Assembly: GCA_020696345.1 (NCBI GenBank)
Contig: JAEHCK010000015.1
Span: 1-55,582 of the forward strand
Origin: Thermoplasmata archaeon
Lineage (GTDB): Archaea; Thermoplasmatota; Penumbrarchaeia; JAEHCK01
Reading direction: 5' to 3'
DNA length: 55,582 nt
Numbering within the stretch: the first letter of the stretch is position 1; each line of letters starts with the position of its first letter. Position numbers and translations under genes: made by a program. Shown here one piece after another: positions 35,866 to 45,231 of the stretch. The notes below the pieces were generated by a model. The model did not search any database. It saw only the letters and a program-made list of their open reading frames with translations, and was not told where the DNA came from.

Positions 35866-37278
35866 TTATTCTTTTTGCGAAGCATTTTTTTTATTTCCCC
35901 CGAGCGCTTCACCCACACTTTGATCCACTTTATTTAAAAACTCTTTATCTTTATTGAGCGGTATCTTAGCGCCAGCGGCAATCTGGTGGCCGCCACCACT
36001 CCCGTTGAATTCCTTTGATATTTCCGCAAATGTTTTGGCAAGATCCAGGCCTTTATTAACAAGTCGCACGGTGCCGCGCCCCGAGATATTGATGTTCTCT
36101 TTGGCATTCGTAAGGGCTATGACCGGCTTATTCTGGTTAAAAAAGTACATCATACCTATCCCCGCGAAAGTTCCGGCAAATTCCGCAGTCTTTTCGTAAA
36201 AATACTGGATATTCTCCAGTTCTTCCAGTCCATCTTTCTCCAATCGTTTCAGGCCGTCCAGGATATTCTGTTTATATTCTACCCTTAACTTTTTTGCCAG
36301 CTCGATCGCGTTCTGATCACCAAGCCCGGCAGCTACACCAACACCCATCTGCCGCATCCGGCCACAGGCGTTGATAATATGTGATAACTCTTCGATATCT
36401 ATTTGGTATTTCTCGGTAAAATATCTGGTTGTCACAAATTCCTCGGCGTCTTCCGGAGGAATTCCCTGATCCATTAGTTTCAAAACCAAATACGATGCCA
36501 GCCGTTGAGCCGCATTGTTATCGAGTTCCTGCACACTAGCTCCCGGGTCGATCTGCAACCCGGTCAATAGTTTCTTTACCTCAGGTTCATTATTACTCAG
36601 TACGGTAAAATATGGGTCAGTTGACCTCACAAGGGCCTCAAGAATATTATTTCCATTTACTTTCAATTCCCGGCTAGCCGTTATTATTTTACACTCCAAG
36701 CCAGTTTTGACCAATTCAAGGTTCAGCCCCTTAAAACCATTCTTATGCTGTTTATCACCGATGGCGCCTGCAAGAGCTAATGGTAACAGATCCCAATTGT
36801 GCTCCGATACCTGGATAGATAATAGGAATGCCAGTGATGCCGCGCTTATTTCATAAGCGCCGTTGATACCAAATATATGTGAGTTGATATGGATCACATT
36901 CTTCACCTTAGTATCACGTTTGGGAACATGATGATCCAGGATTATGCTCCAGCCAGCGTATTTTTCAATATTCTCCAATTGGTTGCTGCCCATGTCAGCA
37001 AATATCTTTATACTGTCGTTCGTGGTGTGTTTGTGTTTTAAAATCTTTGAATCATCGTCGAGGCTGTGCTGTAGCGATATCTGGAACATTTTCTTTAAGC
37101 GCAATAATGTGGCCGAGATTATTGCCCCAGCACTTAAACCATCTGCGTCATAGTGGGTAACCCCTTTTATTGGCTTGCTTGTAGCTATGATCAAATTTGC
37201 AGCTTGTCTCAATCTGTTGTGTAGTTCATCAGGCATAGTTATTGGCTCAGCCGGATGATCTTGTAACGCATTTGACAT
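35866..37278 (-). CDS. RecJ-like DHH-family single-strand nuclease (GINS-associated type)
   Basis: The 470 residues cover the DHH and DHHA1 domains. Motif I is THYDADGLSA (about 41-50), a metal-binding motif near ADMGSNQ (about 93-99), the DHH motif in IILDHHVP (about 110-117), and DHHA1 motif NGSGGGHQIAAGAKIP (about 428-443). The archaeal homologue GAN binds the GINS complex and is related to Cdc45. The next gene upstream on the same strand (37543-38358) is a GINS subunit, which supports this role in the replisome or fork repair. The start has AAGGTTAT upstream. Confidence 0.9.
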   Translation of the reverse strand: MSNALQDHPAEPITMPDELHNRLRQAANLIIATSKPIKGVTHYDADGLSAGAIISATLLRLKKMFQISLQHSLDDDSKILKHKHTTNDSIKIFADMGSNQLENIEKYAGWSIILDHHVPKRDTKVKNVIHINSHIFGINGAYEISAASLAFLLSIQVSEHNWDLLPLALAGAIGDKQHKNGFKGLNLELVKTGLECKIITASRELKVNGNNILEALVRSTDPYFTVLSNNEPEVKKLLTGLQIDPGASVQELDNNAAQRLASYLVLKLMDQGIPPEDAEEFVTTRYFTEKYQIDIEELSHIINACGRMRQMGVGVAAGLGDQNAIELAKKLRVEYKQNILDGLKRLEKDGLEELENIQYFYEKTAEFAGTFAGIGMMYFFNQNKPVIALTNAKENINISGRGTVRLVNKGLDLAKTFAEISKEFNGSGGGHQIAAGAKIPLNKDKEFLNKVDQSVGEALGGNKKNASQKE

Positions 37279-37392
37279 TTAATAACCTTAACCAAAAATC
37301 CATTATGAATAAGCACTAATACTATTTCGTGGGTTAATAGTTTAGTATTTGGAAATTAATGAATGGTGATGGAATGAGTGGTAATGAGAGAT

Positions 37393-37488
37393 AGTCCACC
37401 GGTCTATCGGTCTGCTGGTCTATCAGTCCACCAACCGACCAGCCGACCAACCGACCAGTTGACCGATCGACTAGCTGACTAGTTGACC
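37393..37488. repeat. 8-bp tandem array with inverted arms
   Basis: Twelve 8-bp units lie in one unbroken register. The first five (37393-37432) have the form GGTCnnnn or AGTCnnnn, such as GGTCTATC and AGTCCACC. The next seven (37433-37488) have the form nnnnGACC or nnnnGACT, such as AACCGACC and AGTTGACC. The box is thus inverted at the centre without a break in the period. It sits between the GINS and nuclease genes. A related array is at 49499-49626. Confidence 0.9.
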
Positions 37489-37542
37489 ATTTATAATTCA
37501 TTAAATTTTTCAACTAACAAAGTAGTGTTAATTAACCCTCAT

Positions 37543-38358
37543 TTATATTGTGGGTTCCACTATCTTGATCTTATCCTTTTTCAGTAGAATATTTGCAATA
37601 TCTTTCGGGATCGTAACAATATCCTCTTTATTGAGTTCATAAGTTATTTCGTCGGTGCCAACGAATGGTTCCAAATCGTCCAACACATGCACCAGCACCC
37701 TATTTGTATTGTCTAGAACTGCTTCGTTGTGGTCGTTATCAGGTTCAGATGGACTCTCTTGGGGTTGATTCGATGGTGGCTCTTGCGTTTGCTCTTCCGG
37801 TTGGTCTTCCACTTGCGATTGCATCACATCTTCAGGTTGGGCATTATCCGATGTGCTCGTGGCCATAGTTGTGTTTGAGGTTGTGTTGTGGGTTGTGGCT
37901 GCGGCCTGTGGACTTTGTGTTTGGGATATTTTCGGGTGGTCCGTACCTGCACAGAACGGTTGTAATGTTTGGTTGAATACCATTTCTCGTTTTTCGTTTA
38001 AATTTTTAAACACCATTTCAAATAATTCATGTTCATGATCGAGCATATTTTTAAAATTTGGTTTTATGCTAAGGTCTGTAGCAGATAATACTATCTTGCG
38101 CTCCCGCAATTTGTAGATGTCATTGAGGGTTTTTTCTAATTCACAAATTTCATGATTTAATAATCTAGCTTCAGTTGATGTTGGAGATTCTAGATATTTT
38201 TTGTTATATTCTTCCTGTAATATTTTAGTATGATCAATAGTGGCAGAATAAAATTCAGGATCTATATGAATAATATCTTTAGTCTTTAGTTCTTTTTGTT
38301 TGATCTCTCTAATTTTTTTATAATTGATCTCGTCCTTAAAAGCCATGAGCACCGGCAT
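37543..38358 (-). CDS. GINS complex subunit, Gins51 (Gins15) family
   Basis: GINS joins MCM and the RecJ/Cdc45-like protein in the archaeal replicative helicase. The N-terminal A domain is helical, with PEFYSATIDHTK near residue 34 and LEKTLNDIYKLRERKIVL near 75-92, a typical Gins51 pattern. The C-terminal B domain (about 220-271) reads DLEPFVGTDEITYELNKED then IPKDIANILLKKDKIKIV, also typical. Between them lies a linker of about 85 residues, rich in Gln, Pro, Glu and Thr. The start may be ATG 38358 or ATG 38346. The next gene downstream is the RecJ-like nuclease. Confidence 0.88.
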   Translation of the reverse strand: MPVLMAFKDEINYKKIREIKQKELKTKDIIHIDPEFYSATIDHTKILQEEYNKKYLESPTSTEARLLNHEICELEKTLNDIYKLRERKIVLSATDLSIKPNFKNMLDHEHELFEMVFKNLNEKREMVFNQTLQPFCAGTDHPKISQTQSPQAAATTHNTTSNTTMATSTSDNAQPEDVMQSQVEDQPEEQTQEPPSNQPQESPSEPDNDHNEAVLDNTNRVLVHVLDDLEPFVGTDEITYELNKEDIVTIPKDIANILLKKDKIKIVEPTI

Positions 38359-38396
38359 AGGTGTAGGATTTTAAATAAATAGCGATTGAGGAAGTT

Positions 38397-38625
38397 AAGA
38401 GTCGAGGGTCTAAAGAGTCGAGGGTCTAAAGAGTCGAGAGTCTAGAGAGTCGGGAGTCCATGGAGTTGAGAGTTTGGGGAGTTTAGGGAGTGTAAGAGTT
38501 GGGAATGTGATTATTTTCTAAAGAATTCGGGAATGGAAACTCTCAACTCCTGCACTCTCAAATATCCAAACTCTTTTGTCTCCCGTCTTTCGGCTCTTGA
38601 CCTTCGACTTTTAATTTACAAAATC
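38397..38625. repeat. 16-bp repeat array (AGTC boxes spaced 7 and 9)
   Basis: AGTC/GGTC/AGTT boxes occur at 38400, 38407, 38416, 38423, 38432, 38439, 38448, 38455, 38464, 38471 and 38480, alternating exactly 7 and 9 bp apart, so the unit is 16 bp (GAGTCGAGGGTCTAAA). The right side, about 38540-38620, has ACTC/GACT-type boxes (CAACTCC, GCACTCTC, TTGACCTTCGACTTTT) in the opposite sense around an AT-rich core. It lies between two minus-strand genes. Confidence 0.8.
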
Positions 38626-38640
38626 CAAACCTAAAACAAT

Positions 38641-40131
38641 TTAATAAATATTAGGTGGCCTGGTTTTTGGCGGATATCCTAAGGGTGGTGAATTTAATTG
38701 GTGATTTGTGACCGAAATAGGTTGTTGGTTGGGGTAAGAAGTGGCAGGTTGGGGAATAGAATCTAAATTGGTGGGCTTGGGAATGTACTCTTGAACCGTT
38801 TCTGCCATTAGTGGCGGTTGTGGAGGTGGTTGTGGGGTAGGTGATGATTGTTGAGGATATCTGATTAATCCATCTGGTCTTTTCATATCAGCAGGTACTA
38901 CCCTATATTCCGGAATAAATGGCGTTTTCACATCTCCCACTCCACTTGTATTGGAAAGCCTATAAATGACAAATATTACGGTTATCACCACAATAATTAT
39001 GATGATGATTAAAACCAAAAAGATCTGGTAGAAACTGGTATCTTCAATATTGGCCGAATCGTCATCCGGTGCGGTTGTATTTATTTCCGGTTTAAGTGGT
39101 GGAGTGGAGGCAACAGTGATCATCATTTCTAAGGTGTCTTCACCTTCATTCCTGTGAGGGTCAACTACCCGTAATGTGAGGAAATAAGTCCCAGCTCTTT
39201 CGTAAGTATGATTTTTTATATGTTCACTAGGCCTGTGAATCCCTGTTTCTGTCTCTTTTTTATTATCACCCCAATCCCAATTGTAAGTTAAACCAATTTC
39301 TAGATCCTTATCACTATCGCTCACAATCAAGATCATCCTGTCAATCGTGATAGTTTGATTTATTTCAGCCTTTATCTGTGGTCGTGAGAACTCGACTTTT
39401 GGCGCCAGGTCGGGTGTGCTGCGTGGATCTGTTGGGTCGGACCAGTCGTTATTTCCCGGGTTGTTATCATCGCCCAGGTATTCGCGTAGATTGGTGAATC
39501 CATCGCCGTCATCATCGTCATCAGCATCATTTGGATCACAATTACTTAATCCAAAAAGGTCCTCGAATACATTATCCATTCCATCCCCATCACTATCTAT
39601 ATCTTCATAATTCGGTATCCCATCTCCATCGGTATCGGGAAAGTTCGGGTCGGTTTCACCCAATAGCGGTTCGTATTTACCGTTTTTATTCCTATCCTCC
39701 TCTCCGTCTCCTAAGCAATCATCATCGGTATCACGGTCGACCATGCTTGTGGTTTCCTCACCGCCGTCAGTATCAGGAATGAAGAAATCTTTGGAGAGAT
39801 CTGTATCATTGTGTGGAGTTGTGATGCCCATTTCCGTGCCGTCGTAGATGCCATCCCCGTCAGAATCAGGGTCAAGTGCATTTATGTCAAGAAGTTCACC
39901 CATCGCGTCGGTATCTTTGTTCCAATCGATCTCATCGCCATCCAAGACACCGTCATCGTCAGAGTCAGCATCGTTGGGGTTTGTTCGAAATTGAATTTCT
40001 TCGTCGTCGGCTAAACCGTTGTTGTCAGAATCCAGGGCTATAACATTTTGAAACAGGGCCATAAAAAACAATATGCTGAATAAGAAGAAAATTATTGCAT
40101 TCTTAAATACTTTGCAATTGGATATTTCCAT
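38641..40131 (-). CDS. Calcium-repeat (thrombospondin type 3-like) and PKD surface protein
   Basis: 496 residues with a signal peptide (hydrophobic about 13-31). About six calcium-binding repeats of the type DSDGDGIxDGxE span residues 33-230. A PKD-like domain with YNWDWGDNKKETETG and YERAGTYFLTLRVVD covers about 250-345. One membrane helix (about 374-396) is followed by a Pro/Gln-rich cytoplasmic tail ending PPKTRPPNIY. It is a smaller relative of the other surface proteins here. The calcium repeats suggest folding that depends on calcium outside the cell. Confidence 0.85.
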   Translation of the reverse strand: MEISNCKVFKNAIIFFLFSILFFMALFQNVIALDSDNNGLADDEEIQFRTNPNDADSDDDGVLDGDEIDWNKDTDAMGELLDINALDPDSDGDGIYDGTEMGITTPHNDTDLSKDFFIPDTDGGEETTSMVDRDTDDDCLGDGEEDRNKNGKYEPLLGETDPNFPDTDGDGIPNYEDIDSDGDGMDNVFEDLFGLSNCDPNDADDDDDGDGFTNLREYLGDDNNPGNNDWSDPTDPRSTPDLAPKVEFSRPQIKAEINQTITIDRMILIVSDSDKDLEIGLTYNWDWGDNKKETETGIHRPSEHIKNHTYERAGTYFLTLRVVDPHRNEGEDTLEMMITVASTPPLKPEINTTAPDDDSANIEDTSFYQIFLVLIIIIIIVVITVIFVIYRLSNTSGVGDVKTPFIPEYRVVPADMKRPDGLIRYPQQSSPTPQPPPQPPLMAETVQEYIPKPTNLDSIPQPATSYPNQQPISVTNHQLNSPPLGYPPKTRPPNIY

Positions 40132-40317
40132 AATTTTCCACTCCCAAACTAATACTTTACTTATTAGATACCTCCCTCCCTGGGTAACCGAAGTTATACC
40201 TGGTTATAACTATTTAATATTTATGCAATTTATTCAATATTTGCATTTTACAATTTCAAATTTACAATACCACCCGCATTACCTCTTCCATTATCCCTAA
40301 CTTACCCATGATCAAAA

Positions 40318-42072
40318 CTACATCCTCTCGGGTGCGGCAATACCCAACAATTCTAATGTGTTTCTCAGTACGTGTCGAGTGGCATCCACCAGGTCCAACC
40401 TGGTCCGGGCCAACTCGGTGCTCTCTGCTTGCAGTACCGGGCACTCGCGGTAGAATTGATTGAACGCCGCCGCCAGGTCGTGAGCATACCCCGCCAATAT
40501 GTGTGTTTTACGGTTCTTTGCACAATTCGAAACCACCCCCGGTAATTGGGCCAAAGCACGTACCAGCATGAGCTCATACTCGTTGATCATAAGCTCGGCA
40601 CGGAAGTTGTCATCTGAAAATTTCTCAAACTTCATATCCATCTCTTGCTCCGCCTTATGCAGGATACTGCACGCACGTGCATGCGAATATTGTATGAACG
40701 GTGCAGAATTGCCCTCGAAATTCAACGCATCCTCCCAACGGAACACTATCTTTTTTTCAGCCTGGACCCTAATTATATTATACCTGATAGCACCAACTCC
40801 AACCTGCCTGGAGATCTTCGTAATATCTTCTTTGGCTAGGTCATTCCGACGCTTTTTCACCTCACCCTTAGCCAGTTCAACTGCTTCATCCAGCAGGTCG
40901 TCAATATATACCACTTTACCCAGCCGCGTAGACATACGGCCCTCGGGCAGGTTCACGAAAGCATAAAATATATTCTCGGGGAACTTTTCACTTTTGGTCA
41001 ATTCCAGGCCAACCCGGACATACTCGGCTTCCAGTTTATGGTCCTCGCCGAGAATATTGATGGCGGCATCACAGCGTTGGAACTTCCAGAGGTGATATGC
41101 AATATCCCTGGTTGCATACAAAGACTTACCATCACCTCTAAGGAAGAAAAATTTATCTTTGCCGCTCTTTACACCGAACGGGTTCAGGTCGATGTAATAT
41201 GCCCCCTCCTCGAAACCTTGATGTTCGCTCTCTTTTAACGTATCGATTACTTCATTTACGCTGCCATCCATCATGAACCGCGACTCGTTGACATAGTTAT
41301 CGATGGAAACATTGAACTTTTCCAGTGACGGAATGATCAATTGGTCCATCATACGGTTGCAGACCTCTTCACCTTCTTTTTGCATCCCTGCATCTGCATT
41401 TTCCAGGTCAGCCATGATCACATCTAATTCTTTTACCATCTCCGGGTCAAAGTCAGGAGAATCCACGGTTGTTGCGCTTGTAGCCCATTGATAACCCGTC
41501 TTGTACTTTTCTCTGTCCCAATCGGGGTATCTGCTCTCCAAGATCTTGCGTGCGGTCTGCTTGCCCATGTCGTCAACATAGTACTGGGTTTCAACATTGT
41601 AGCCGGCAGCCCGCAGTATCCTTGCCAGAGTGTCGCCGATGATGGGGTTTCTGGCCCGGCCAACATGAAGTTTATCGGTGGGGTTTGCACTGGTATGTTC
41701 CAGGATGATCTTAACACCTTTTTTGGGGTGGCTGCCGTAATCAACCCCACTTTTAAATATCGAAGGGATAACACATTTCACAAGCTCGTATGTGCCGATC
41801 TGAAAATTCAGGTACGGACCTTTTGCATCATAGGTGACGTTTGGATGCTTGGGCAATCGTTCTTCTAACTTTTTTGCGATCTCGGCCGGGCCGATCTTCA
41901 ACACTGGTGCAAGATCGAAACATGGAAATGCAAAGTCACCCAACCGGTGCGGCGGCGTTTCAAGAATGATCTCGTGTTCAATACCCAGCCCCAGATCTTT
42001 CAGCGCTGAAGCTAACATTTCCAGTATTTCCGAACGGAAATATTCCATAGGATCATTTATCTGGTCGGGCAT
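40318..42072 (-). CDS. argS: Arginyl-tRNA synthetase
   Basis: Class I synthetase that charges tRNA-Arg. The 584 residues include the N-terminal Add1 domain, the HIGH-type motif LHVGRARN (about 136-143) within EHTSANPTDK, a GRMSTRLGKVV region in the place of KMSKS, and the C-terminal anticodon-binding domain ending LLGIAAPERM. The first ATG is used; an in-frame ATG eight codons later is also possible. It lies between aRF1 and the calcium-repeat surface protein on the same strand. Confidence 0.96.
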   Translation of the reverse strand: MPDQINDPMEYFRSEILEMLASALKDLGLGIEHEIILETPPHRLGDFAFPCFDLAPVLKIGPAEIAKKLEERLPKHPNVTYDAKGPYLNFQIGTYELVKCVIPSIFKSGVDYGSHPKKGVKIILEHTSANPTDKLHVGRARNPIIGDTLARILRAAGYNVETQYYVDDMGKQTARKILESRYPDWDREKYKTGYQWATSATTVDSPDFDPEMVKELDVIMADLENADAGMQKEGEEVCNRMMDQLIIPSLEKFNVSIDNYVNESRFMMDGSVNEVIDTLKESEHQGFEEGAYYIDLNPFGVKSGKDKFFFLRGDGKSLYATRDIAYHLWKFQRCDAAINILGEDHKLEAEYVRVGLELTKSEKFPENIFYAFVNLPEGRMSTRLGKVVYIDDLLDEAVELAKGEVKKRRNDLAKEDITKISRQVGVGAIRYNIIRVQAEKKIVFRWEDALNFEGNSAPFIQYSHARACSILHKAEQEMDMKFEKFSDDNFRAELMINEYELMLVRALAQLPGVVSNCAKNRKTHILAGYAHDLAAAFNQFYRECPVLQAESTELARTRLDLVDATRHVLRNTLELLGIAAPERM

Positions 42073-42123
42073 GATATCAAGTTCTTATCAATTTTCTAAT
42101 CTTCCAACATTTTAACTAACGTT

Positions 42124-43407
42124 CTAACTCGCAATTTTATATCTAAGTATTCCAGCCAACCCGCCAAAGGCTTTCAACAACATATCGCCCTCAGCAGTGT
42201 CAACCGAGATCAATTCCACTTTAGTGCCAGCATCATCGGCAAGCCTGGATAATATTTTGATTATATCTTCATGCTTTGCAAGCGGCATAGTGCCTTTACA
42301 CTCGGGACATATTTTTGTTCTTTTATTATCTTCCTTTATATTTACATTATCCTTCATTCTCGCAGTTGACAGCTCATCAATAGAAAAACCACAGCTCGTG
42401 CAGGTAAATGTCAATTTGTCTTTTCTTAAACCTTCGGAGATCAATAATGTATCGATGACACCTTTTTTGATCGTATCCAATACCGCCTGCTCGCCATATA
42501 CCGATAATCCACCTCCGGATTTCCTAATTTCATTCATAAGTTTTTGCATTAACTTTTTCTCGTGTATAACATCCAGGCCAGCAAGAGCATCACTCGCTTT
42601 CTCCATCAGCTCGCGCAAACCGTATTCGTCGGTATAGCCAGTATCAAACAGATCAATAACTTTTGGTTTCAGCTCATGATGCAGATAATTCTTATCAACA
42701 AAGAAATCCTTCGTTGCGCCGGGCCCACCAACCAGTATACCTTTTAACTCAGCTTTTTCCAGAAATCTTTCATTTACGATATTACCGACCTTTTTGAAGA
42801 ACTCGTGAGCCGCGATCTCTATCAGTCGTTCAAATCTATGCTGTGATTGGCCACCACGGCCGTGCTTACTTGGCACCCGGGACTGTATATTTTTTATCAA
42901 TTCGATGCGTTTTCCGCGCAGCATGCCAATTGTAGCTTCCGACCTGTCGATCACCAGCAGGCCATAAGTATCGTTTTCCGCCAGCAATCCTGATAACGGT
43001 TCAAGATGGAATTTTGAGTCGCATCTGTATAGGAATGTGGTAATTTGTATTGGCGGTTCGATAACTATCTGGACCATCTGGGTCTGGTTCGCACCAACAG
43101 CAACATGGCCCACGAATAATATCATGCCGTTCTCGGGTGGTTTCTTGTAACTCTTTAACCTGCTTATAAGAGATTCAATTGCCGATGTGACATTCTTGCG
43201 CGTGGATTTTGACTTTATATTGGATGATTGAGAAAATTCGTTCTTTAAATAACTGGTCGCAAATGAGATCTGTCTATTGGGCGGAACATAGAGTGATATA
43301 AGCTCTGTTGCATGGCCTGAGTAATTGCCGAGCTCTTCGAGCTTTCGCCTAAGCTCGTAACGGGCCATGGCTGATAGTTTGGATTTGGATGTTTTTTCTG
43401 CTGTCAC
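42124..43407 (-). CDS. prf1: Peptide chain release factor aRF1
   Basis: aRF1 reads all three stop codons and releases the peptide. NIKS (about residues 63-66) recognises the stop codon and GGQ (about 185-187, in HGRGGQSQHRFERL) enters the peptidyl transferase centre. The C-terminal domain has CTSCGF and CPECKG cysteines that could bind zinc. I choose GTG at 43407, six bases after GGTG, giving about 427 residues; the open frame extends eight codons further to a TTG. It is followed by argS. Confidence 0.95.
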   Translation of the reverse strand: MTAEKTSKSKLSAMARYELRRKLEELGNYSGHATELISLYVPPNRQISFATSYLKNEFSQSSNIKSKSTRKNVTSAIESLISRLKSYKKPPENGMILFVGHVAVGANQTQMVQIVIEPPIQITTFLYRCDSKFHLEPLSGLLAENDTYGLLVIDRSEATIGMLRGKRIELIKNIQSRVPSKHGRGGQSQHRFERLIEIAAHEFFKKVGNIVNERFLEKAELKGILVGGPGATKDFFVDKNYLHHELKPKVIDLFDTGYTDEYGLRELMEKASDALAGLDVIHEKKLMQKLMNEIRKSGGGLSVYGEQAVLDTIKKGVIDTLLISEGLRKDKLTFTCTSCGFSIDELSTARMKDNVNIKEDNKRTKICPECKGTMPLAKHEDIIKILSRLADDAGTKVELISVDTAEGDMLLKAFGGLAGILRYKIAS

Positions 43408-43540
43408 TTCTAACACCAAGTTTCGGATCAAATTATGATCATTTTTTCGGTTTCAATGGTTAATGAATATGATTTAAAATGGATCAAGAGTATGTGGGCA
43501 ATATAAACAGTATATAATAATTTTCGTGTATATGTCAACG

Positions 43541-43939
43541 TCAACTTATCTTCTGGATCGATGACGCTTGTTTCTTGTATTTAATTGCCAATTTCTTAAG
43601 CCTGATGTTCTCATCAATAACGTTTTCAACGTCACTTTTTATAAAAATTATGAATAACCCCATCTCGGTGATGACCTTTTTCAACCCGGTTATTTTCTTA
43701 TATTCAGTATCGGAGATCGATATTTTAAATTGTGACATCTTTTTGTCACCATAAAGGTTCCTGCCGGTTTTTAAATAAGTATTGTATTTACCGAAAAAAT
43801 AATTAAACTCTATATCTCCCGGATCTTTTTGTTTGCTTACTGTTTCCCATAATTCGTTTGTATTCTTAAGTAATTCTTTTAGGCTCTGGAGAAGTAAAAG
43901 TTTCTTCTTTTTCAATTTTATCGGGTCCATCTTTTTCAT
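43541..43939 (-). CDS. Protein of unknown function, coiled-coil type
   Basis: 132 residues, very Lys-rich at the N-terminus (KLKKKKLLLLQ), mostly helical, with a probable helix at about 85-120. I recognise no family. The ribosome binding site GGTGAT lies three bases before the ATG. It precedes aRF1 on the same strand with a gap of 133 bp. It has no signal peptide or membrane segment. Confidence 0.65.
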   Translation of the reverse strand: MKKMDPIKLKKKKLLLLQSLKELLKNTNELWETVSKQKDPGDIEFNYFFGKYNTYLKTGRNLYGDKKMSQFKISISDTEYKKITGLKKVITEMGLFIIFIKSDVENVIDENIRLKKLAIKYKKQASSIQKIS

Positions 43940-44154
43940 CGGATCACCAAAACGTTAATGAGTTTGAGATATATAAAAAAATGCTATGCAAAGTGAATGA
44001 TAATTGACGCATTTTTTTATTACCATAAGTTTTTTAACCGAAAATGATATATGATGTTTTTAGTTCAGAACGGGTTTTGTTCTAATTTAATTTAAATGCA
44101 CTTTCTTAAATGTTTATTTAACTTTTAATGTAAGAATATGAGAATGTGAGCTAT

Positions 44155-44844
44155 ATGATGAAGATCGTAATATCTATCGGTGGTTCTATTCTGGCACCCG
44201 AAAAGGTCGAGGCCGATTTTATTCGCAATGTTGCCTCGTTATTCAAACGACTCAGCGGTGGATACAAACTGTACCTGGTGGTTGGCGGCGGCGCTCTTGC
44301 ACGAAAATATATCAAAATAGCCCGTGAACTTGGTGCGGCCGAGAAGTCATTGGATGAGATAGGTATAGCATCAACCAGGTTGAATGCACGTCTGTTGATC
44401 ACAGCACTGGACGAGTTTGCATATCCCGAAGTGTTGGAGACATTTGATGATGTGGTGGAACATGCACAACAATATCCCCTAATTGTGATGGGCGGTACCG
44501 AACCGGGGCACACCACTGATGCGGTGGCAGTTACACTGGCAGAAAAGATCAACGCTGATATATTCATCAATGCAACTTCAGTTGATGGCGTATATACGGC
44601 CGACCCGAAACTGGAGCCGGATGCAAAAAAAATAGATAAATTATCTCCCGATAGATTAATAGAACTAACGAATCAAGATGATTATAAAGCAGGACCGCAT
44701 ATTGTGATCGACGGGTTGGCGGCGCAGATAATCAAACGCTCGGCAATCACCACATATGTAGTGGACGGCCGAGATATGACCGCGCTTGAAAATGCAATAA
44801 TCGGAAAACCGTTTAACGGGTCCACGATCATGATCGAAGAATGA
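44155..44844 (+). CDS. pyrH: UMP kinase, archaeal type
   Basis: Converts UMP to UDP with ATP. About 229 residues with the amino-acid-kinase fold: ISIGGSILAP (about 5-14), VVGGGALARKYI (about 43-54), GGTEPGHTTDAVAV (near 116-129) and the conserved NATSVDGVYTADP (about 138-150). The open frame reaches a GTG at 44146; I prefer ATG 44155, but 44158 is also possible. No strong Shine-Dalgarno is visible. The DUF2116 and CoaD genes follow on the same strand. Confidence 0.95.
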   Translation: MMKIVISIGGSILAPEKVEADFIRNVASLFKRLSGGYKLYLVVGGGALARKYIKIARELGAAEKSLDEIGIASTRLNARLLITALDEFAYPEVLETFDDVVEHAQQYPLIVMGGTEPGHTTDAVAVTLAEKINADIFINATSVDGVYTADPKLEPDAKKIDKLSPDRLIELTNQDDYKAGPHIVIDGLAAQIIKRSAITTYVVDGRDMTALENAIIGKPFNGSTIMIEE

Positions 44845-44939
44845 ATAATGATAAAAGAATAGTATTTGTTTAGAATTTAGAAATTCGAATTTAGGATTTA
44901 GCTAAATAAACACAAAGAATATATCAAGAGGTGAATAAA

Positions 44940-45188
44940 GTGGCAAAAGGAGAATCCGGCTTAAAAGAACACCCAAAAGCGCCCAGGCACGGTAAAAAGG
45001 GCGGTAAATTACTTCAGCACAGACATTGCCAGGTATGTTCGAAAGCCATCCCGATCAGTGAAGAGTACTGTTCGGATGAATGTAACATCGAATTTAGTAA
45101 GTTGGTCAAGAAACGTAAGGGTTTGGTTTACATCATGTACGGCATGATCGTTGTGATCATCGTAGCCATGATACTAACTTCTATTTGA
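44940..45188 (+). CDS. Zinc-ribbon membrane protein (DUF2116-like)
   Basis: 82 residues. A basic N-terminus is followed by HCQVCSKAIPISEEYCSDEC (about 29-48), a four-cysteine zinc-binding pattern seen in DUF2116 proteins, and one membrane helix near residues 60-80. GAGGTGA seven bases upstream supports the GTG start at 44940 over the earlier GTG at 44931, which lies inside that site. The function is unknown. It lies 43 bp before the coaD fusion and is probably cotranscribed. Confidence 0.8.
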   Translation: MAKGESGLKEHPKAPRHGKKGGKLLQHRHCQVCSKAIPISEEYCSDECNIEFSKLVKKRKGLVYIMYGMIVVIIVAMILTSI

Positions 45189-45231
45189 TGTCTGAATTCT
45201 CTTGAATTACTAATAATTGAGGAGATAAAAC

